The notes under the pieces: model-generated
Seen by the model: only the letters and a program-made list of their open reading frames with translations
Told to the model about the DNA's origin: nothing
The model's database searches: none
Shown: positions 54,569 to 64,000 of the stretch, piece after piece
How positions within the stretch are numbered: the first letter of the stretch is position 1
Layout of the letters: each line of letters begins with the position of its first letter
Source: Girardinichthys multiradiatus
Lineage: Eukaryota > Chordata > Actinopteri > Cyprinodontiformes > Goodeidae
DNA: 64,000 bases
Direction of reading: 5' to 3'
NCBI RefSeq assembly: GCF_021462225.1
Contig: NC_061797.1
Coordinates: forward strand, 1,543,001 to 1,607,000
Position numbers and translations under genes: made by a program

Positions 54569-54835
54569 CAGTCTTCCCTCCCTGTTGGTTGGAGTAAGGG
54601 GGAGTCAGGTTTAGCCTAAACCGGCTCAGTTATGGTTGAGGTGCAAACACACCCTCCATTTCTGCTACCTGTATGACCCCTTCTCTTTTCCAATGATTAT
54701 AATCAGTCTGACAGAGGGAGGTATCCCAATCATTGTGGTTTTTAGTATAACAATGACCACCAGTGGGAACCTTTGTGAGGTGCCTTGAGACGACATTGTT
54801 GTAAATAAGTGCCGTTTCACTAAATAATCTAAACT
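54569..54835 (+). mobile_element. L2-type LINE 3' tail, same family as 1861-4160
   Basis: The stretch ggagtaagggggagtcaggt through gcctaaaccggctcagttat to attgttgtaaataagtgcc is the complement of 3990-4150 and of the tail at 1861-1910. It is only the 3' end, fused at 54568 to ERV-E RT. Confidence 0.8.
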
Positions 54836-54839
54836 GAAA

Positions 54840-55733
54840 CTATCTGTGTACTTATGCTGCTATAGGCTTAGGCTGCTGGAGGACATAATGACCACTTTCA
54901 CCCTCTTTGCTACATTCTCACACTACTCTCCAATTTTGCATTGTTTGCTGTTATTTCAGCTTTTAACCTTGTTCTCCCTTTTCTCTTCCTAGAAGCTACA
55001 CCTGGCCTGGCTCTGTGTCTGCCTGTGACACCTTTCTGGAGAGGGGAATCGTCCGAGCTTCTGCTGGCAACAACTTAATGCTCACCCTCTACCGATGATC
55101 CACATAGCCCTGTCTTTTAGAGTTTAACCCTTTCTCTCTCCTAGACATGGAAATTGACTGAGCTTTTACTGTAAGTAATTATATGTGCTCTCTTTCAGAC
55201 TGGCTCAGACTTTATCTGTTCTTTCTTTCTAGGTGAAACAACTAAAGGAGCTACATCCATTAACATTTACTTTTCCTTCCCATAGAAAGTACTTCTGGAT
55301 CAGTGCTTCTTTGTTCTCTTTGTGTCTCTGCTCTGTTCTCTCAAACCCCCAGTCGTGGCAGATGGCCGCTCACACTGAGTCTGGTTCTGCTGGAGGTTTC
55401 TTCCTGTTAAAAGGGAGTTTTTCCTCTCCGCTGTCGCTACATGCATGCTCAGTATGAGGGATTGCTGCAAAGTCAACGCCAGTGACTGTCCACTGTCTCT
55501 ACATGCTCATCCGGGAGGAGAGAATGCTGCAAGTCACTGACTGGATGCAATCTGCTGGGTTTCCTTAGATAGAAAAACTTTTTATCCAATTTTAATAAAA
55601 AGCTAACTCCGACTGCTCTGTTCAATTGTTAGGATTAATTGGAATGTATGTACCTGACTGTTGTGAAGTGCCTTGAGACAACATGTGTTGTGAATTGGTG
55701 CTATATAAATAAAAATAAAACTGAAAAAAAAAA
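54840..55733 (+). mobile_element. Second LINE 3' tail (L2/Rex group)
   Basis: Non-coding 3'UTR shared with 43010-43425, ending gtgctatataaataaaaata and an A-tract. It follows the previous tail directly, so two LINE ends are stacked. Confidence 0.75.
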
Positions 55734-55859
55734 CAGAACCTGATTGAAGATTCCTGGAGAAAGCGCAAATTCCTGCGGCAAACGAGTGTATCTATACCTA
55801 TGGGATTTATAGGTAAATGCGAAAATGTTCCTGCATTCCTCAGCTAAAGGAAGACAGAA

Positions 55860-56200
55860 TGTTAGGGTTTGAAAACGTTTGTATTGTTTATCACTTGTGT
55901 CTGCTCTAAGTGCTTTTCTCTCCTACATGCCACAGAAAGGAATATGTGGGGGACGAATGAGTTATGATTAGCAAGTCCTCGCTCCCTCTCTGTTTAAAAT
56001 CAAGACACATGAACCCTAACCTTTCTGACCCCACACACACATACACCCTGAATGTTTGTTGAACTGTGTGTGAACCAGCATGTATAAATAAAGAGACAGG
56101 GGTGCCAACACGTTGTAATCTGCACTGCAGTGTGACCTACCCTTGCAAGTAAATTGACTGTATCGTTCTTGCCTCTGAGTTGACTAAATAATACCTAACA
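55860..56200 (+). repeat. ERV-D 5' LTR, 341 bp
   Basis: TGTTAGGGTTTG ... AATACCTAACA. It contains a poly(A)/TATA-like region (gtataaataaagagac) near 56081 and cttgcaagtaa before the end, resembling ERV-C. Confidence 0.8.
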
Positions 56201-56206
56201 TTAACT

Positions 56207-56224
56207 TGGTCCTTCGAAGCTGGA
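56207..56224 (+). promoter_or_regulatory. ERV-D primer binding site, tRNA-Tyr type
   Basis: tggtccttcgaagctgga begins 6 nt after the LTR and matches the tRNA-Tyr complement with two mismatches. Confidence 0.7.
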
Positions 56225-56651
56225 TATTATAAGAACTAAACTGATCTTATTTTTCTTTGCAGTGACTGGCGGATCTCTGGGAACAGCCTGACGTCGAGTT
56301 AAACGCTGCCGCACAGCTGCACCTAGGCCTGGTGGCTGAAAGACCCGGTGTGTGACATTCGCATCTGGCCGGTGGGTTATCATCTTGCTCGACGCCGGGT
56401 GAGTCCGACAGAGTCACCTAGAAGTCAACTCCGAGGTGAGATAGCTTTAAAATACAGTACATGAGATAAGAGTAAGCGCTATATAAATAAAAGAAGAAAA
56501 GTACTTAAAAGTCGTTGGTAGTGTGTCGCCGGTAAGGACACTGCATTGGATAGGTTTTTTTTTGCCGGAAAGAAATAGCCATAAATTTAGGTAGGATCTC
56601 GCCGCAAGGAGATCAGAAACGATTAGGTAATTCCGCCGTAAGGGAATTACC

Positions 56652-57961
56652 TCTAATGGTTAGAGACCTCATTAAAACAGGCTTAGTTCTGCTGCAGATG
56701 GTCTTCATACAGTCTCTGACACAGTACTTACAGTTTGGTGCAGCTTTTGTCCGCAAGTGCTAACTGACGCTTGTGGAAGGTACAAATTCATTGTTTTTCA
56801 CAGCAGCTGCTGGGAAGAGGTTAAATTATTTTTTTTCGTTCCCTCTTCTGATTCATGCAGCGTGTTGATTTATACTGTACCTTATATCAGGTCCTGACAA
56901 AAACTATGAAAAGCTTGGTTCTGCAGGTTCTTTTTTATCCCTTTGGGGAAGGAAAGGAAACCTAATCAGTTCTGTGCTGCACAGAAATATTAAAACACTT
57001 GTTGTTTTCTAAGATATCACCAGCTAAAACTATAAAGGAAATCCTTCATTTTAGGAAAAGAAAAGAAATAAAGGCTCTCTCAATACTAAAGAGGATGGTC
57101 GGCTCCAGTCAAACTCCAGTCTCCTTGTTTGATTTCTTAGGGTTTAAAGATTAAAAGAATACATGGGAGTACAAAGGTACACAAGGTAATTTCAGATTAC
57201 TAAATCATAAAGTATTGGAACATTTATCAGCATTTGGATTATTAAAGAGGGGTTTTAGTAATACTTTTCTCCCCAACTCTCAAAATTTAAATAGCCAAAT
57301 TAAGGAAAATTATGTATCTTCCCTTTGAAACACTATGTGGAAAAAAGTCCAGTTTGGAGTCCAGTTTCTTATCTTAATTTCTGATTAAGTCAAACACTGC
57401 AGTTTTTGTTTTGTTTGGGTATACCATAAAAATTTAAACTCCGGCTTAAAATACTTCTTTGCATTTAACGTGAGCAGAGAAATGTTTGAATGCAGCTGCG
57501 ATCAAATTGAGCCAAACAAAAAGAGAATTATAACAATAACTCTCAGGATTGTATTTATTATTATTACAGAGTTACAGTACAAAGAATTGGCAAAAGGTTT
57601 CAGCATCAGTGAATTTGGATTCATTTAAGAGAAAACTGTTGCTGTGCTTCTAAATAGTTTGAGATCTCTTTGGACTATGTGCACTCATCTTAAAAAGGAT
57701 CCTGAAGATTGTCATAACAAGATTGATCAATTACAGCATTAAAATATATGGCTGAGAAAACATATTCTGAAAAGAGATTGTTAAAAATGTATTTGAATTC
57801 TTGAAGCATCAAATTTGGCCATTTATCTGTCTTTGATGTTTTGTCTTTTTTCTGATGGAATGAATGTTTGTTTGTATGTTGCATGACACAATAATCCTTG
57901 TTTAGAATAATGTTTCTAAATCCAAGATTAATTAAAACTTTGAGTTTTCAGGAGAGTTAAG
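56652..57961 (+). repeat. Leader segment shared with 20556-22495, inverted
   Basis: Collinear with the complement of 22495-20556, lacking a block of about 600-700 bp between actataaagg and aaatccttcat (near 57035) and carrying a 38-bp insertion near 57078. No coding sequence. Confidence 0.8.
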
Positions 57962-57963
57962 TA

Positions 57964-59356
57964 AAATTGTTTTCTGAAATGTAAGTGTTTTCTGAAATGT
58001 AAATTTGTTTTCTGAAATGTAAAATTGTTTTCTGAAATGTAAGTGTTTTCTGAAATGTAAATTTGTTTTCTGAAATGTAAAAGTGTTTTCTGAAATGTAA
58101 ATTTGTTTTCTAAAATATAAAAGTGTTCTCTGAAATGTAAATTTGTTTTCTGAAATGTAAATTTGTTTTCTGAAATGTAAAAGTGTTTTCTGAAATGTAA
58201 ATTTGTTTTCTGAAATGTAAATTTGTTTCGCATCTTGTTAAATTGTTTTCTGAAATGTAAAATCGTTTTCTGAAATGTAAATTTGTTTCGCATCTTGTTA
58301 AATTGTTTTCTGAAATGTAAAATCGTTTTCTGAAATGTAAAATGTTTTCTGAAATGTAAATTTGTTTTGCATCTTGTTAAATTGTTTTCTGAAATTTAAA
58401 ATTGTTTTCTGAAATGTAAAAGTGTTTTCTGAAATGTAAAATTGTTTTCTGAAATGTAAAAGTGTTTTCTGAAATGTAAATTTGTTTTCTGAAATGTAAA
58501 AGTGTTTTCTGAAATGTAAATTTGTTTTCTAAAATATAAAAGTGTTTTCTGAAATGTAAATTTGTTTTCTGAAATGTAAATTTGTTTTCTGAAATGTAAA
58601 TTTGTTTCGCATCTTGTTAAATTGTTTTCTGAAATGTAAATTTGTTTTCTGAAATGTAAGTGTTTTCTGAAATGTAAATTTGTTTTCTGAAATGTAAATT
58701 TGTTTTGCATCTTGTTAAATTGTTTTCTGAAATGTAAAATCGTTTTCTGAAATGTAAAATGTTTTCTGAAATGTAAATTTGTTTTGCATCTTGTTAAATT
58801 GTTTTCTGAAATGTAAAAGTGTTTTCTGAAATGTAAAATTGTTTTCTGAAATGTAAGTGTTTTCTGAAATGTAAATTTGTTTTCTGAAATGTAAATTTGT
58901 TTCACATCTTGTTAAATTGTTTTCTGAAATGTAAAATTGTTTTCTGAAATGTAAAAGTGTTTTCTGAAATGTAAAATTTTTTTCTGAAATGTAAATTTGT
59001 TTTCTGAAATGTAAATTTGTTTCGCATCTTGTTAAATTGTTTCTTGAAATGTAAAATCGTTTTCTGAAATGTAAAATGTTTTCTTAAATGTAAATTTGTT
59101 TTGCATCTTGTTAAATTGTTTTCTGAAATGTAAAATTGTTTTCTGAAATGTAAAAGTGTTTTCTGAAATGTAAAATTGTTTTCTGAAATGTAAAAGTGTT
59201 TTCTGAAATGTAAATTTGTTTTCTGAAATGTAAAAGTGTTTTCTGAAATGTAAATTTGTTTTCTGAAATGTAAAAGTGTTTTCTGAAATGTAAATTTGTT
59301 TTCTGAAATGTACATTTGTTTTCTGAAATGTAAATTTGTTTCGGTACTTGTAAAAG
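57964..59356 (+). repeat. 20-bp minisatellite in ERV-D leader, about 65 units
   Basis: The unit is ttttctgaaatgtaaa plus 3-5 variable bases (attg, agtg, tttg). A second unit, tttgtttcgcatcttgttaaa, recurs about nine times (near 58228, 58288, 58365, 58605, 58704, 58783, 58905, 59028, 59101), giving higher-order periodicity. Because 20 is not a multiple of three and the unit lacks antisense stops, long meaningless minus-strand frames arise. Confidence 0.95.
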
Positions 59357-59893
59357 TGTTTTGCACCCCCCGACCACCGTAGGAAAACCTCACGGTGACA
59401 ACAAAAGATAGACGGCTGATTGCTTTTTTTGATGAGTAACGAAATATAACACATAAGGAACAATATAAGCGGTGGAGATAACACCGTAAGATATAAAAAT
59501 TAATGAGCTGTGAGTTGGGTAAAACCAACGACATCAGACAGAAATAAAAGTTAAAAGAATGAGATAGTAATTGGATAAATAACCGACAAACAGACTTGTT
59601 AGGGGTAAAAATAAATTAGCTGTAAGTTGTGTATAAATAAACCAACAAACAGACTTTTTAGGGTTAGAAAAGTGAATGAGCTGGACATATATACACTCCG
59701 GCAAAAATTAGATAAGATTTATAGTTTAAGTCCATGAGCTGTGAGACACACACACACACTGGCCACTAAAAACAGGCTTTTGGGGATTGAATGTGTTTTG
59801 GTGTCTTGGAGGTTGGTCAGAACTGAATGAGTGAGTGACTGAGATAACGCATTAAATATATCTTTTAGAAAAAAGCATAGTAGTTGTCATAAG
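59357..59893 (+). other. ERV-D leader before gag
   Basis: Non-coding. Near-repeats of a 58-65-nt phrase (aaccgacaaacagactt...) occur at 59580 and 59640. Confidence 0.6.
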
Positions 59894-61579
59894 ATGGAAA
59901 GTGAATTTAATAGAGAAAAAGATATTAGCGCAAAAGAACAGAATGATTTATGGAAAACTATAGAAAATCAGGTGTCAATAATGAAAACTGCTATTAAGAA
60001 AAAACTTGAATACAGAGAGGAAAAGAAGTTGGTTAAACGGGTGGGTTCTAAAATACATGAAGAATTGTCAAAAGATGGGAAGAGGAAGACAGATAGAGAC
60101 AATGTTGGCAGGTGGTTTAGTTTGAAGGAAAAAAATGCGAAAAAGGAGAGAGATTTGGCTGACAAACAGTGTAGAGACAGCAGATGGTTGAGCAGAGGAA
60201 AATGGAAAGAGCTGAGAGACAAAGCAGAAAAAGATGGAAAATTTTGGTCCCAGATGGGAATGTTGTGGCAAAGTTGTGACCATGCGATGACTGACCAGAA
60301 AAGCAGACAGATTAAAAATAACAGTACAGTTGAAATGCTGCCATCATATGACCTTCTAGCAAATCAGCCCACTCTATCACACCACACGGCCCCCACCTCC
60401 CCTCTTACAGGCTTGTATCCTACACTGAATGTAACTGGCGGACGAGTGAGTGTGTCTGATTTACCGCCAGTAACTGCCCGGCCCCAACATGGTCCATCAT
60501 CCCCTGACCCTTCCCCCTTGGCCCCCACCTCTGTCTGCTCACATTCTAGTGCTGCGTTTGTACTCTCATCTGGAGGTTCCTTAATTTCACAGGATCCATT
60601 AACTGACCCATTTGCTGACCGGGTATTACGGGACAAATTGCAGCCAGTTTCTGTCCCAATAAAGTGTTCCACCCCGTATATTTCCCATTCACCTAGTGAT
60701 ATGGAATTGGTCACACTTCTGAAACCAGATGTAACTGAGGGCTCAGTTAATATGTCAGTGTCAGGGAAATGGATAAAAGACGAACCACCGACTGCAGTAA
60801 CTTATCATATGCAGGCACCACCTATTACAGTACAGAATCAGACACCAATTGAAAATGAGGAAGTTATATCATCTCCCTCAAACCCAATGCCACTAGTACC
60901 TGAGGCTATTCCTCCCCCTGCTGGACATGGCTATAACATGAGACCCCGAACTCAGTCCAAATCTTCTTATATGGGTCCACTGTTCCAACAACAATTTGGA
61001 GCAAATAGATACAAGCCATTCACACTGGGAGATCGTACCACTTTGTGTGACAAATTGCCTACCATCTCAGAAGGAGCGTCTATATGGTTACAGACTCTAG
61101 ACTCCCTGACAGCAGGCACCACGTTAGCTCTACGTGATTACAGGGCGATTGCTGGGCGATGCATGAAACCACACAGCTGTAGGGACATAGAGCTTGTTGC
61201 AGGTACAACAATAGTACCAGATGAGGTCCCACTTACTGTGTATTCCACTCTTATAGGCATAGCTCTTAGACAAATGTATCCAGTAACCAGAGGACGTACC
61301 ATTCCAAAATTTGAGTGGAACGCAAACACAAATCCTAGAGAATATTTAGATCAGTGCAAATCCATGTGGCAAACACAGACAGGAACTAATCCAGACAGGG
61401 CTGGTCCCCAAAGGGACTGGTTCCGTGATGCTGTTTTAAGAGGGTTACCGCTGCAGGTTAAAATTAACATGGAGGATAATCCAGATCTGCCTGGATCAGA
61501 AATTGCAGTATGGGAGCGCCATCTGATACATCATGTATCTAAACTCAAAGAGGCAAACAAGATGAGGAGAGTGAATTAA
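59894..61579 (+). CDS. gag: ERV-D gag (matrix, proline-rich region, capsid)
   Basis: 561 codons from ATG 59894, intact to TAA 61579. The N-terminal third is highly charged and coiled (KKKLEYREEKKLVKRVGSKI), resembling a matrix or coiled-coil region. The middle is Pro/Ser/Thr-rich with PSPDPSPLAPT and IPPPAGHGYNMRP. Capsid starts near residue 365 (RYKPFTLGDRTTLCDKLPTI) and has the helical ending NTNPREYLDQCKSMWQTQTG, DWFRDAVLRGLP, which fits the major-homology-type region. The frame ends before nucleocapsid because of a one-base frame change near 61,560. Confidence 0.85.
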   Translation: MESEFNREKDISAKEQNDLWKTIENQVSIMKTAIKKKLEYREEKKLVKRVGSKIHEELSKDGKRKTDRDNVGRWFSLKEKNAKKERDLADKQCRDSRWLSRGKWKELRDKAEKDGKFWSQMGMLWQSCDHAMTDQKSRQIKNNSTVEMLPSYDLLANQPTLSHHTAPTSPLTGLYPTLNVTGGRVSVSDLPPVTARPQHGPSSPDPSPLAPTSVCSHSSAAFVLSSGGSLISQDPLTDPFADRVLRDKLQPVSVPIKCSTPYISHSPSDMELVTLLKPDVTEGSVNMSVSGKWIKDEPPTAVTYHMQAPPITVQNQTPIENEEVISSPSNPMPLVPEAIPPPAGHGYNMRPRTQSKSSYMGPLFQQQFGANRYKPFTLGDRTTLCDKLPTISEGASIWLQTLDSLTAGTTLALRDYRAIAGRCMKPHSCRDIELVAGTTIVPDEVPLTVYSTLIGIALRQMYPVTRGRTIPKFEWNANTNPREYLDQCKSMWQTQTGTNPDRAGPQRDWFRDAVLRGLPLQVKINMEDNPDLPGSEIAVWERHLIHHVSKLKEANKMRRVN

Positions 61580-62106
61580 AAACGCTACAAACTCAGCTCC
61601 TGAAAATGCAATTAGCAGGAGCTAAACTGAAAGCCGGGGAGAAGAAGAAGGAAGGTAAAACACCTAAAATTATGTATGAAGGTGCAGTGTCTCCGCCCCC
61701 ACAGGCTCCTCAATTTCCTGGAAATAGAGAAACAGCAGGACAGTGGCATCAGGCCCCGGTCCCATATCAGGGACATGCTGGTCGTTTTGGGGGACGGGTA
61801 GGGCCTAGAGCAAGGGGATTCCAGAGAGGACCACAGAGGAGGCTGGGTAATGCTGATGTGTGTTATTACTGCAATGAGCCTGGACATTGGGCCCGAGATT
61901 GCCCCCATAAGAATGGTCCACCCGGAGGGTATGTGGTCCCGCCATGGCCCATCCATACAGAGGCAGAGGTGGCCCAGCATGCGGTGCATACGGACCACAA
62001 CTCCAATTACCGGCTTGGGACAAGCCTAGTCTCTGGCCTGAGCACCACTGAAGGTCCCCACCGACCCCAGAAGACAGCGGGACTGCAGACCCCCTGCTCT
62101 CTGTGA
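61570..62106 (+). pseudogene. ERV-D nucleocapsid with one CCHC zinc knuckle
   Basis: Continues Gag in another frame: helical LKTLQTQLLKMQLAGAKLKA, then a Gly/Arg-rich stretch (GRFGGRVGPRARGFQRGPQR) and CYYCNEPGHWARDC, a C-x2-C-x4-H-x4-C knuckle that binds genomic RNA. TGA at 62104-62106 ends it; in gamma-like viruses a stop between gag and pol is read through, but protease here is in a different frame. Confidence 0.8.
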
Positions 62107-62339
62107 CTTTGTCCGGAAATAGCCTTCCCTTCCTGGTGGACACTGGGGCCACATGTTCAACCATCAAACAGGCTCCTCCAAACACACTCTCCACCAGGAC
62201 TACAACTGTCATGGGGTTCTCAGGGGCATAGCAGGTCCTGCCATATACCAAGCCTTTAAAGACTGAAATTGGTGGACAGACACTGAATCACAGTTATCTA
62301 GTCTCCACAGACACACCAGTAAATTTACTGGGTAGAGAC
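62107..62339 (+). pseudogene. ERV-D aspartic protease, degenerate
   Basis: FLVDTGATCSTI near 62129-62165 carries the catalytic D-T-G-A. TAG interrupts at about 62228 (GFSGA stop). NLLGRDMLIKLGA near 62320 is the flap/C-terminal G-R-D motif, but in another frame. Two lesions within about 200 nt. Confidence 0.8.
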
Positions 62340-63551
62340 ATGTTAATAAAACTGGGAGCAACCATTTTATGTGGGACTGATGGACTGCAGGTGCACCTAC
62401 CCAATGGCATCCAGTTATTTTGTGACAATAACACTTATTTTGTACATGGACAGTACCTCCTCCAGCCACTGCAGGACTCAATGGCTGATATATACTGTGT
62501 TTTGTTGCAACCTGAAACCACCGCGCACAGAGGCATTCTCTTGGCTTTCCATCAGTGGAAATCCTGGGTGTCCACTCTGGCGCCCTATGTACCTCCTCCT
62601 GAACCCCCGCATGTCACCTTGTTTTATGATAGAAATAATTGTGAATGCTACCAGGAAAGTTTTGCTGACGAGTTAGAGGGTACACACTGGGACATTGCCA
62701 CCACAGACATTTATGTAGCACCAGAAGGAGTGGTGGCCGAGGTTCATTTGACTAGAGAACAGGAAGTGTGGTTTAGGATGTGGTCTGATGGCGAGCCTCA
62801 TGTCTCTTTGGCTCTGCACCCAGATCATGAAGCACGTGAACTTGGAGGTGTGTTAAAACGCTCCCTGAACCTACAGGATTGGCAGCCTTTGCTAACCCCC
62901 AACCTTTTTTATTCGCCCTCAGGGAACACTTATTGCATATTCAACCACTCCACGGATGTGGGCACACTGGAGCATGTTCAGTTAGACAGACACCATGGTA
63001 GGGAAAAAACAGACCATCCACTGGCAGCTGCTGTTGTGGAAAAAATGCCTTCCACTCTCTGGGCAGAGGGGCCCACAGATGGCCTGATTAAATGTTCCCC
63101 CATTACCTTTCAGTTAACCACCGGCCAACCAATATGGAAGCCCCAATACCCTCACAAACCAGCAGCAGAATTAGGCATTAAAGATACAGTGGAAGGTCTC
63201 TGGAACTCAGGTGTTTTAGAGTCCGCACATTCCTCTTCATGGAACACACCCATTTTGCCAGTGGAGAAAAAAGGGACAGGTAAATGGCGCATGGCACATG
63301 ATTTACGGGCCATAAATGCAGCTTTGGCCACCACTACCGTTCCCGTGCCCAATCCCTATGTGGCTCTGACAAATCTTAATCCTGACCATTGCTGGTTTAC
63401 CTGCATTGATCTGGCCAATGCATTTTTCTGCCTTCCTTTAGCTGAGGAATGCAGGGATATTTTTGCATTTACCTATAAATCTCATAGGTATAGATACACA
63501 CGTTTGCCGCAGGGATTCGTGTTTCTCCAGGAATTTTCAATCAGGTTCTAA
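62340..63551 (+). pseudogene. ERV-D pol: linker and N-terminal half of reverse transcriptase
   Basis: 403 codons open. Protease end, then a 200-residue linker (PPHVTLFYDRNNCECYQESF), then RT fingers and palm: PQYPHKPAAELGIKDTVEGL, KWRMAHDLRAINAAL, and motif A FTCIDLANAFFCLPL. YTRLPQGF marks motif B, after which a one-base frame change near 63,520 ends this frame at TAA 63549-63551. Confidence 0.85.
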
Positions 63552-64000
63552 AAGACTCTCTCCAATATTGCCTATTACCACCAAACACCACTTTGATTCA
63601 GTACGTGGATGATATTCTCCTCGCAACACCCACTGTGGCTGAATGTTTACAGGCAACAGCAATTGTTTTGTCACATTTGGCTAAAAAAGGCTACAAGGTT
63701 AGCAAACCCAAACTTCAAATCTGCAGACGCCAGGTTGACTTTCTGGGAAGAGTTGTTTCCCAACCTGGCACGGGTATGTCCCCAGCTCACCAGTCTGCAG
63801 TTTTGTCCCACCCAAAACCACTCCTGGTTAAGCACATGTTGTCTTTCCTAGGACTCACAGGGTATAGTAGATCTTTTGTGCCCGGCTACACCGACCTCAC
63901 TGCACCCCTTAGAGATCTTGTCAAAAAACAGGGCATGAGAAACCTCACTGCCCCGCTTGAGTGGACCAGAGAAGCTGAAGAAGCATTCATTAACTTAAAA
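63520..64000 (+). pseudogene. ERV-D reverse transcriptase, C-terminal half, partial at window edge
   Basis: The frame opens by about 63520 and stays open to the window end: QYVDDILLATPTVAECLQAT (motif C at 63600), RRQVDFLGRVV, LSFLGLTGYSRSFVPGYTDL. It matches ERV-E 54568-54100 closely. It has no start of its own; it is the continuation of the previous feature after the frame change. Confidence 0.88.

Larger units (their letters stand above)
55860..64000 (+). mobile_element. ERV-D provirus, plus strand, runs off the window
   Basis: 5' LTR, tRNA-Tyr-type primer site, a 3.7-kb leader, gag, nucleocapsid, protease and RT in order. The RT part is nearly identical to ERV-E on the opposite strand. 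Frameshifts occur at the CA-NC boundary, in protease and in RT. Confidence 0.9.

Noticed and set aside
57964..59356. CRISPR-like array
   Set aside because: The repeat is continuous, with only 3-5 variable bases between units and no unique spacers, in a retroviral leader of a eukaryotic genome.
57928..59534. Long minus-strand open frames (121, 169 and 210 codons) with TFQKTNLHFRK-type repeats
   Set aside because: They are translations of the 20-bp minisatellite, which has no antisense stops in any frame; three units give the 20-residue period. No start context, no family.

Overview
The window looks like a transposon-dense stretch of a teleost fish genome. Evidence: intron-style splice sites, an L2-type LINE tail of the kind common in ray-finned fish, Tc1-like transposons, several gamma/epsilon-type endogenous retroviruses (ERVs) with fish-style Env and Gag, and a Maverick/Polinton. 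The only sequence resembling an ordinary host gene is one terminal exon at 43,827-44,105. Family names come from motif recognition by eye; no database search was run.

Layout. (1) 1-14,845: remains of a Helitron-type element whose accessory proteins carry tandem C76-like (herpes tegument-like) protease domains on the left and tandem OTU-like domains on the right. A minus-strand L2-type LINE (about 1,861-13,616) splits it. That LINE is itself split by a solo LTR (1,996-3,909, duplication AGGG) and by a provirus, ERV-A (6,598-12,402, duplication AGTAC, tRNA-Tyr-type primer site). (2) 14,846-15,368: a Tc1-like fragment. (3) 15,508-41,153: ERV-B, minus strand, with paired LTRs, a 4-bp duplication (AGTA) and a tRNA-His-type primer site. 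It keeps env and integrase remnants but has lost gag to RNase H. A complete Maverick/Polinton (24,205-39,978, 15,774 bp) sits in its leader, flanked by a perfect 6-bp duplication GATGCC and with terminal inverted repeats of about 220-230 bp. (4) 41,154-49,054: Tc1 copy, LINE tails, one host-like exon, degenerate repeats, a Ty3/gypsy scrap. (5) 49,055-54,568: ERV-E, minus strand, with a full-length env broken by one stop, then integrase, RNase H and part of RT. (6) 54,569-55,733: LINE 3' tails. (7) 55,860 to the end: ERV-D, plus strand, with LTR, tRNA-Tyr-type primer site, a 3.7-kb leader containing a 1.4-kb minisatellite, then gag, protease and RT running off the edge.

The Maverick holds two convergent gene blocks. 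Plus strand: a short-exon spliced gene, protein-primed DNA polymerase B, A32/FtsK-like packaging ATPase, a small basic protein and a 276-aa protein. Minus strand: two unknown proteins, a retroviral-type integrase with chromodomain, penton-like minor capsid protein, a pVI/pX-like protein, major capsid protein and an adenain-like protease. The blocks meet at a bidirectional poly(A) region near 32,890. Together they would supply replication, packaging, capsid, maturation and integration functions. Five of these genes each carry a single lesion: frame breaks in polB, integrase and MCP, and in-frame stops in the pX-like gene and the small basic gene. The copy is therefore recent but probably not autonomous as read here.

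The most unusual part is the gene upstream of and possibly joined to polB: six internal exons whose lengths are all multiples of three, separated by 75-137-nt introns, all phase 1, with canonical donor and acceptor sites. Introns of this density are not what I expect from a virus-like element.
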